Below are positions 58,849 to 64,000 of a stretch of 64,000 nt of DNA, in pieces. Every line of letters starts with the position of its first letter. Position 1 is the stretch's first letter. Under the pieces are notes generated by a model. That model was not told the DNA's origin. It worked only from the letters and a program-made list of their open reading frames with translations, and did not search any database. Location: assembly GCF_003945545.1 (NCBI RefSeq), contig NZ_CP029617.1, positions 2,181,001-2,245,000 of the forward strand. The letters run 5' to 3'. Position numbers and translations under genes: made by a program. The DNA is from Streptomyces sp. WAC 01529 (GTDB lineage: Bacteria > Actinomycetota > Actinomycetes > Streptomycetales > Streptomycetaceae).

Positions 58849-60060
58849 TCACCGCCGAGACGCCTCCCGGCGCTGAACAGGCCCCGCGGCGACCAGTCGC
58901 GCCGGCGCCGGCGCGGTCCGGCGGTCGACCAGGTAGGCCGCCCCCGCCACCGCGAGCCCGAGCACCGCGAGCACCGCCCCCGTCACCGCCGGCGACGTGA
59001 CGCCGAAGCCCGCCGCGAGGGCGAGGCCCCCGATCCACGCGCCGCCCGCGTTCGCGAGGTTGAAGGCCGCCTGGTTGGCGGAGGAGGCCAGCGACGGGGC
59101 CGCCGACGCCTTCTCCATGACCATCAGCTGCAACGGCGAACCCGTCGTGAACGCCGCCATGCCGAGCAGCATGACCGCGAGCGCCGCACTCCACCCGGCG
59201 CTCATGAGCAGCGGGAAGAGCGCGAGGACGACGGCGAGCGCGGTGAGGCCCCCGAAGAGGGTGCCCCGCAGGGAGTGGTCCGCGAGGCGGCCGCCGAGGA
59301 GGTTGCCCGCGGTGGCGCCGACACCGAACAGCGCCAGGAGCAGCGTGACGCTGGACTCGGCGTAGCCCGCCGCGTCCGTCAGCATCGGCGTGATGTAGCT
59401 GTACGCGGCGAAGAGCGCGCCGAAGCCCGCGACGGTCGTACCGAGCGCCAGCCACACCGGCACGCTGCCGAGCGCCCGCAGCTCCCCGCGCAGACCGACC
59501 GCGTCGCCGTGGCCGTGGTCGGCGGGGACGAGGAGGGCGAGCGCGGCGATGGCGGCGAGGCCGATCGCGCTCACCGCGAGGAACGTGGCGCGCCAGCCGA
59601 GCTGCTGCCCCATGGCGGTGGCCACCGGCACGCCGACGATGTTGGCGACGGTCAGGCCGAGGAACATCAGGGAGACCGAGCGGGCCTTGCGCTCGGGGGC
59701 GACGAGTCCGGTGGCGACGACCGCGCCGACGCCGAAGAAGGCGCCGTGCGGCAGGCCGCTGAGGAAGCGGGCGGCCAGCAGGGAGGTGTTGTCGGGGGCG
59801 ACCGCCGAGAGCGCGTTGCCGACGACGAAGAGCACCATGAGGCCGATCAGGACGCGGCGGCGCGGCAGCTTCGCGGTGACGGCGGCGAGCAGCGGGGCGC
59901 CGATGACGACGCCGAGCGCGTACGCGGAGACGAGGTGTCCTGCGGCCGGGATGGATATGTGCAGGTCGTCGGCGACGTTGGGCAGCAGGCCCATCATCAC
60001 GAACTCGGTCGTGCCGATGCCGAAGGCGCCCACGGCGAGGGCGAGCAGGGCCAGGGGCAT
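58849..60060 (-). CDS. MFS transporter, AraJ/Cmr-like (12 helices)
   Basis: 403 aa. N-terminal LALLALAVGAFGIGTTEFVMMGLLPNVADDLHISIPAAGHLVSAYALGVVIGAPLLA is the signature of DHA1 efflux proteins of the AraJ/YdhP/chloramphenicol group. The motif A region is AAVTAKLPRRRVLIGLM. A GGAAGG site is nine bases before ATG 60060. Probable proton-driven drug or sugar efflux; no substrate is implied. An operator-like inverted repeat lies 49 bases upstream. Confidence 0.93.
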   Translation of the reverse strand: MPLALLALAVGAFGIGTTEFVMMGLLPNVADDLHISIPAAGHLVSAYALGVVIGAPLLAAVTAKLPRRRVLIGLMVLFVVGNALSAVAPDNTSLLAARFLSGLPHGAFFGVGAVVATGLVAPERKARSVSLMFLGLTVANIVGVPVATAMGQQLGWRATFLAVSAIGLAAIAALALLVPADHGHGDAVGLRGELRALGSVPVWLALGTTVAGFGALFAAYSYITPMLTDAAGYAESSVTLLLALFGVGATAGNLLGGRLADHSLRGTLFGGLTALAVVLALFPLLMSAGWSAALAVMLLGMAAFTTGSPLQLMVMEKASAAPSLASSANQAAFNLANAGGAWIGGLALAAGFGVTSPAVTGAVLAVLGLAVAGAAYLVDRRTAPAPARLVAAGPVQRREASRR

Positions 60061-60104
60061 GAAGAAGTACCTTCCACGGAAGCAGGGGGAGCGGGCGAGG
60101 GGAA

Positions 60105-60123
60105 TCCATAAGTTTACTTACGG
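60105..60123. promoter_or_regulatory. Operator-like inverted repeat upstream of the MFS gene
   Basis: CCATAAGTTTACTTACGG has arms TAAGT/ACTTA around TT, one mismatch in the outer CC(A/G). AT-rich against its surroundings and placed where a promoter would be, it looks like a TetR- or MarR-type site. No regulator gene is directly adjacent. Confidence 0.55.
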
Positions 60124-60169
60124 AACAAACTCCCCCGCACCCAGTATTCCGCGAGGTCAGGACCGAACG

Positions 60170-60258
60170 GCGACCACGTCGAGTCGCCCGCGTTAAGAGA
60201 CGACCACGACAAGCCGCCCGCGTGAAGAGCCGACCACGTCAAGCCGCCCGCGTCAGGA
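60170..60258. repeat. 30-bp tandem repeat, three copies
   Basis: CGACCACGTCGAGTCGCCCG and its two following copies have period 30 (about 60170, 60200, 60230), each ending CCCGCGT(T/G/C)A. The last copy contains the stop codon of the next minus-strand gene (60253-60255), so the array has arisen by duplication of that gene's end and downstream bases. Confidence 0.85.
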
Positions 60259-61281
60259 GGAGAGGTCTACCCTCGCCGCGATCGGCAGATGGTCGCTGCT
60301 CGTCTCCGGGAGCGTCCAGGAGGAGACCGGCTCGACTCCCTTGACCATGATCTGGTCGATGCGGGCCATCGGGAACGACGCGGGCCAGCTGAAGCCGAAG
60401 CCGTTGCCCGCCGCGCCCTGCGTGGACCGCATCTGGGAGGTGACCGCGTTCAGCGCGCGGTCGTTCATCGTGCCGTTGAGGTCGCCGAGCAGGACGACCT
60501 TGCCGATCCGCTCGTCGGCGATGGCCTCACCGAGCGCGTCGGCGCTGTTGTCGCGCTGGTTGGCGGTGAAGCCCGCGTCGAGCTTGACGCGTACGGACGG
60601 CAGGTGCGCCACGTAGACGGCCACCTCGCCCTTGGGGGTGTCGACCGTCGAGCGCATCGCGCGGGTCCAGCCCAGCTTGATGTCGACGGGGCGGGTGTCG
60701 GCGAGCGGGTACTTGCTCCACAGGCCGACGGTGCCCTCCACCGCGTGGTACTTGTACTGGCCGGACAGGGCCTTCTCGTACGTGGGGACGGCGTCCGCGG
60801 TGAGTTCTTCCAGGGCGATCACGTCGGCGCCGGACGCCGCGACGTCCCGGGCGGTGCCCGTCGGGTCGGCGTTGTCGGCGTTGACGTTGTGCGTGGCCAC
60901 CGTGAGGTCGCCGCCCGTGCCCGACTTGTCGCTGATCAGGCCGCCGAACGAGTTGAGCCAGATGATCACGGGAAGGAGCAGGGCGATCAGCGCGGTGGCG
61001 GACTTGCGGACCACGGCGACGACGAGCAGCACCGGGATGAAGACGCCGAGCCACGGCAGGAAGGTCTCGGTGAGGCTGCCGAGGTTGCCGACGCTGTTCG
61101 GGATCTGCGCGTGGAAGAGCATCACAAGCGCGATGAGGACCGCGGCCCCCGCGGTGATCAGCCCGCGCTTCCAGATGCCCGGGTCGCCACGCCAGCCGTC
61201 CAGCAGGCGTCGGAACCGGGACCCCGGACGCTCGGGCCCCGAGCCGTCGCTGCCCGTCTCCGTCATATACGCCTGCGCCAT
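60253..61281 (-). CDS. Endonuclease/exonuclease/phosphatase-family membrane protein
   Basis: 342 aa. A soluble N-terminus is followed by three helices (ITAGAAVLIALVMLFHAQI; FLPWLGVFIPVLLVVAVV; ATALIALLLPVIIWLNSF). The EEP domain then has VATHNVNADNADPTG, VIALEELTADAVPTYEKAL, LLGDLNGTMNDRALNAV and SSDHLPIAARVDL at the C-terminus, giving the Asn/Glu/Asp/His metal site. It sits outside or at the membrane; the substrate (nucleic acid, phospholipid or phosphoester) cannot be told. Confidence 0.9.
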   Translation of the reverse strand: MAQAYMTETGSDGSGPERPGSRFRRLLDGWRGDPGIWKRGLITAGAAVLIALVMLFHAQIPNSVGNLGSLTETFLPWLGVFIPVLLVVAVVRKSATALIALLLPVIIWLNSFGGLISDKSGTGGDLTVATHNVNADNADPTGTARDVAASGADVIALEELTADAVPTYEKALSGQYKYHAVEGTVGLWSKYPLADTRPVDIKLGWTRAMRSTVDTPKGEVAVYVAHLPSVRVKLDAGFTANQRDNSADALGEAIADERIGKVVLLGDLNGTMNDRALNAVTSQMRSTQGAAGNGFGFSWPASFPMARIDQIMVKGVEPVSSWTLPETSSDHLPIAARVDLSS

Positions 61282-61501
61282 ACCCTCGTCGCCTCACTGA
61301 CTGCCGTACACACCGTCGGTCCGCCCCTGAAACCCTAGGCGATGATCGGTGTCGTCCCTGCCGTCCACGACGGCCGTACAGGCACCAGGACGATCGGGGC
61401 GGCACGGCGGGTTCCTGAACAGGGCGGGTGAGCGGCCGCTGTGACGAAATGCGCATACTCGCGCGCGTGGCGCCGCGGCCGGGACCCAAAGCGCCGGGGA
61501 C

Positions 61502-62101
61502 TCACACAGCCGGGCCCAGGCCCTCAAGGACCGTGTCGACGATCCGTTCGGCGAGGTCGGCGTCGAGCGGCGCGTCGGGGCGCATGATCGTACGCACCAA
61601 CATCGGCCCGACCAGCAGGTCGTTGGCCATCTCGATGTCGACGTCCGCGCGCAGTTCGCCGCCCTCGACGCCCCGCCGCAGCACGTCGTGGGTGAGGCGG
61701 CGGCGGGGGTCGACGACCGTGCGGTGGTACGCGTCCCAGAGCTTGGGCAGCGCCTTCATCTGCGCGAAGACGTTGTGCAGCAACGCCGAGGAGCGCATGT
61801 TCAGGCCGCGGCGGCGCAGCCCCTCCAGGAGGCAGACGAGGTCGTCGCGCATCGAGGTGCCGGGCAGCTCCGGGTCGGGCTCCTCGAAGACGCGCAGGAC
61901 GTCGACGAAGAGGGCTTCCTTGCCGTCCCAGCGCCGGTAGATGGTGGCCTTGCCGACGCCCGCGGTCCTGGCGATCCGCTCGATGGAGAGGTCGGCGAGC
62001 GGAACGCCGTCCTCCAAGAGCCGCACCACGCCCTCGATGATGGCCTGCTCCACGGCCTCGCTCCGGGGCCGCCCCCGGCCGCCCTTGGCGATGTGGACCA
62101 C
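61502..62101 (-). CDS. TetR-family repressor of the adjacent exporter
   Basis: 199 aa from GTG 62101, with GGAG five bases upstream. HTH: AIIEGVVRLLEDGVPLADLSIERIARTAGVGKATIYRRWDGKEALFVDVL. The C-terminal domain (TetR_C type) has LLHNVFAQMKALPKLWDAYHRTVVDPRRR and VDIEMANDLLVGPMLVRTI. It lies 77 bases after the DHA2 exporter gene, same strand, and is the probable owner of the palindrome at 63802-63820. Inducer unknown. Confidence 0.93.
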   Translation of the reverse strand: MVHIAKGGRGRPRSEAVEQAIIEGVVRLLEDGVPLADLSIERIARTAGVGKATIYRRWDGKEALFVDVLRVFEEPDPELPGTSMRDDLVCLLEGLRRRGLNMRSSALLHNVFAQMKALPKLWDAYHRTVVDPRRRLTHDVLRRGVEGGELRADVDIEMANDLLVGPMLVRTIMRPDAPLDADLAERIVDTVLEGLGPAV

Positions 62102-62178
62102 GTCGTCTCCGCTCTCTCCGCGCCTGCTGCCGGGCCGATTCTCCCTCAGCCGCCTCCCCCCGCGGCCGCTCGGCTCCC

Positions 62179-63777
62179 TCAGTGGCCTGCCGCGCCCACC
62201 GGCTCGGCCTCCTTCTCCTGGGGGCGGGACTCCGGCGGCGTACGCCCGGGCAGGAAGAGGAAGACGACCAGCGAGCCGATCACCGCGACGCCCGCGCCCC
62301 ACAGCGCCGTGACGTGCATGGCGTGCAGGAACGAGTCGTTGGCGGCGGCCACCAGGGGCTCGCCGCGCGGCCCGAGGCGTGCCGCGGCGCCCAGGGTCGC
62401 CTCGATGGACTCCCCGGCGGTGTGCCGGGCGCTCTCGGGCAGCAGTGTCAGCTTGTCCTCGACGCCGTTGCGGTAGGCGGTGGAGAGCACCGAGCCGAGG
62501 ACCGCGATGCCGAGCGCGCCGCCGACCTGGCGGAAGGTGTTGCTGAGCGCGGAGGCGGAGCCGGCCTTCTCGCGCGGCAGGGCCTGCATGATCACGACGC
62601 TGGTGGGCGTCATGATGTGCGCCATGCCGGTGCCCATGAGGAAGAAGATGACCTCGAGGATCCAGATCGGCGTATCGGCGTCGAGGATCGTGAAGGACGC
62701 GAGCGTCGCCATCACCAGGAGCAGCCCGCCGGTGCACACGGCCCGTACGCCGAAGCGGTCGACGACCAGGCGGGCGCGCGGCGCGAAGATGAGCTGGGCC
62801 GCGGCGAGCGGCAGCATCAACAGGCCGGTCTGCAGCGGCGAGTAGCCCCGCACGCTCTGGGTGTAGAAGACCGAGAAGAAGGTCACGCCCATCAGCGCGA
62901 AGAAGACCAGCGCGATGGCGCTGATCGCCGCCGAGAAGACGCGGTTCTTGAAGTACGAGATGTCGACCGACGGGTGGTCGCAGCGCTTCTCGTACAGCAC
63001 GAAGGCGACGAGGACGGCGAGGCCCGCGAGGACGGTGCCGAGGACCGCCGGGTCGGTGAAGTCGGCGAGCTGGCCGCCCTTGATGATGCCGTAGACGAGC
63101 AGGACGAGGCCGACGACGGAGAGCGCGACGCCGACGAGGTCGACGCGGCCCGGCTTCGGGTCGCGCGAGTCGGGCACCAGCCAGACCATCAGGGCGACCG
63201 CGACGATCACGATCGGTACGTTGATGAGGAAGACCGAGCCCCACCAGAAGTGGTCGAGGAGCACGCCGCCGGTGATCGGGCCGATGGCGATGGCGAGGCC
63301 GACGCCGCCCGCCCAGATGCCGATGGCCTTGGGCTGCTCCTCGCGTTCGAACACGTTCATCAGGACGGCGAGCGTGGCGGGCATCACGAAGGCCGCGCCG
63401 AGGCCCATCAGCGCGCGGAACACGATGAGTTGGACGGGTGAGCCGGACTGCGCGGCGAACGCCGAGCCGATGCCGAAGACGACGAGCCCCGCGATCAGGA
63501 CCTTCTTGCGGCCGAGCCGGTCGCCGAGCAGGCCCGCGGTGAAGAGCAGGCCCGCGAAGACGAGCGTGTAGGAGTTGATCGCCCACTCCAGCTCGCCCTG
63601 GGTCGCGCCGAGTCCGGTCGGCTCGGGGGTGGAGATCGTCTTTATGGCGACGTTCAGGATCGAGTTGTCGAGTACGACGATCAGCAGGCTCAGCATCAGG
63701 ACGCCGAGGATCGCCCAGCGGCGCCGGTGCACGGCCTCCGGTATGCGGGGCTGGGTGGGGAGGGCGGTAGTTGACAT
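62179..63777 (-). CDS. MFS drug exporter, DHA2 (14-helix) family
   Basis: 532 aa from ATG 63777. Fourteen helices, first [28 protein letters not shown] (DHA2 motif D1). Motif A is [17 protein letters not shown], motif [22 protein letters not shown], motif [33 protein letters not shown]. The C-terminal tail ([18 protein letters not shown]) is soluble. Proton-coupled multidrug exporters of the EmrB/QacA kind; probably repressed by the TetR downstream through a palindromic operator just upstream. No clear ribosome binding site at 63777. Confidence 0.94.
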   Translation of the reverse strand: MSTTALPTQPRIPEAVHRRRWAILGVLMLSLLIVVLDNSILNVAIKTISTPEPTGLGATQGELEWAINSYTLVFAGLLFTAGLLGDRLGRKKVLIAGLVVFGIGSAFAAQSGSPVQLIVFRALMGLGAAFVMPATLAVLMNVFEREEQPKAIGIWAGGVGLAIAIGPITGGVLLDHFWWGSVFLINVPIVIVAVALMVWLVPDSRDPKPGRVDLVGVALSVVGLVLLVYGIIKGGQLADFTDPAVLGTVLAGLAVLVAFVLYEKRCDHPSVDISYFKNRVFSAAISAIALVFFALMGVTFFSVFYTQSVRGYSPLQTGLLMLPLAAAQLIFAPRARLVVDRFGVRAVCTGGLLLVMATLASFTILDADTPIWILEVIFFLMGTGMAHIMTPTSVVIMQALPREKAGSASALSNTFRQVGGALGIAVLGSVLSTAYRNGVEDKLTLLPESARHTAGESIEATLGAAARLGPRGEPLVAAANDSFLHAMHVTALWGAGVAVIGSLVVFLFLPGRTPPESRPQEKEAEPVGAAGH

Positions 63778-63801
63778 ACGGACCAGCGTAGGGCCCTTTC
63801 G

Positions 63802-63820
63802 ATACGATACCGTCTCGTAT
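63802..63820. promoter_or_regulatory. TetR operator of the DHA2 exporter
   Basis: ATACGATACCGTCTCGTAT has inverted arms ATACGA/TCGTAT around 7 bases, a common arrangement for TetR repressors of DHA2 exporters. It lies 25 bases upstream of the exporter ATG. Confidence 0.75.
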
Positions 63821-63830
63821 TGGAAAGACT

Positions 63831-63877
63831 TTACTGAACGCGTTACTGAACGCGTCACCGAACGCGTTGCTGAAGGG
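63831..63877 (+). repeat. 12-bp tandem repeat, about four copies
   Basis: TTACTGAACGCG at 63831 and 63843, TCACCGAACGCG at 63855, and TTGCTGAAGGGA at 63867. Direct repeats next to the TetR operator, reading away from the exporter. Confidence 0.8.
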
Positions 63878-63952
63878 ATGACGAACGGATTGGACGGATT
63901 ACCTGTGGGCGCACTAGCCCCGGGGCGGCACGTGGTGCCACCATGGAGGTGA
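63878..63952 (+). CDS. Possible small ORF (24 aa) with a TTA codon
   Basis: ATG 63878 follows GAAGGG directly and reads [20 protein letters not shown] then PPWR, stop TGA. It contains one TTA leucine codon, rare in Streptomyces and read by the bldA tRNA. There is no independent evidence of translation; it may be only leader sequence for the gene that begins past the right edge. Confidence 0.25.
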   Translation: MTNGLDGLPVGALAPGRHVVPPWR

Positions 63953-63986
63953 TCCGGGGACGCCGACAGGGCGCCTCGAGATGACA

Positions 63987-64000
63987 GAAGGAGCCGTTGC
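63987..64000 (+). promoter_or_regulatory. Ribosome binding site of a gene beyond the right edge
   Basis: GAAGGAG at 63987-63993 is a strong site and no start codon follows within the window, so a plus-strand gene probably starts within a few bases after 64000. Confidence 0.45.

Noticed and set aside
58270..60111. 613-codon plus-strand open frame through the repeat block and the MFS gene
   Set aside because: Its first part is repeat sequence and its second part is the antisense of a 12-helix transporter.

Overview
The window is high-GC DNA with the gene style of a Streptomyces chromosome: GTG and TTG starts, GGAGG-type ribosome binding sites, many lipoproteins with Tat-like signals, LacI/TetR/AraC regulators, and sugar ABC importers without their own ATPase. 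The gene set glnII, mal cluster with malR, glnE and a second type I glutamine synthetase (glnA2) corresponds to the core-chromosome nitrogen/maltose region known from Streptomyces. The species cannot be fixed from the sequence alone. No rRNA, tRNA, CRISPR array or complete insertion sequence was seen.

Layout. 1-1000: the start of a corrinoid/iron-type ABC substrate-binding lipoprotein under a clear cobalamin riboswitch. 1013-3287: an AraC regulator with a VOC-fold protein, then a 37-bp tandem array. 3288-8127: a secreted HAD phosphatase, two alpha/beta hydrolases, an ArsC-like reductase, a small conserved protein and a membrane protein. 8149-9510: glnII with a candidate GlnR site, a palindromic terminator and a 39-codon small ORF. 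9631-17601: a winged-helix regulator, an NAD-dependent epimerase, an MMPL transporter, a NarL-type two-component pair and exported proteins. 17712-23272: a GH89 alpha-N-acetylglucosaminidase and an ECF-sigma-like protein fused to a membrane anchor. 23373-26704: a ferritin-like diiron protein, its probable 2Fe-2S reductase, TetR and GNAT. 26701-28329: a receiver/PP2C phosphatase.

28397-37312 is the maltodextrin cluster: an exported pullulanase divergent from malEFG-aglA-malR, with CTTGCAG-type MalR operators between them. 37418-45652 holds a PAP2 membrane protein, glnE, a VOC protein, a small accessory islet (HTH protein plus a 71-aa membrane protein), a hydrolase with an in-frame minisatellite, and glnA2. 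Nitrogen assimilation genes therefore recur through the first 46 kb. 45954-51838 is an orphan sugar-uptake regulon: a 2-hydroxyacid dehydrogenase divergent from an LplB/YtcP/lipoprotein importer, with a LacI regulator and palindromic operators. 51962-58025: a hydrolase/DUF998 pair, a copper-type DUF6153/multicopper oxidase pair and nadE. 58026-58848 is a dense repeat block. 58849-64000: an MFS exporter, an EEP-family nuclease-like membrane protein, and a TetR/DHA2 exporter pair with a visible operator.

The least explained feature is a dispersed intergenic module built from a perfect four-tract G-quadruplex motif (GGGTGGGTGGGTGGG) followed by a GCCGCG-AA-GCGGC hairpin. It occurs at 21 kb and, in both orientations and as a 98-bp tandem, at 58 kb. 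Other second-look items are the 37-bp array, the sigma-like membrane fusion, the diiron/reductase pair, the 39-codon small ORF and several coding minisatellites.
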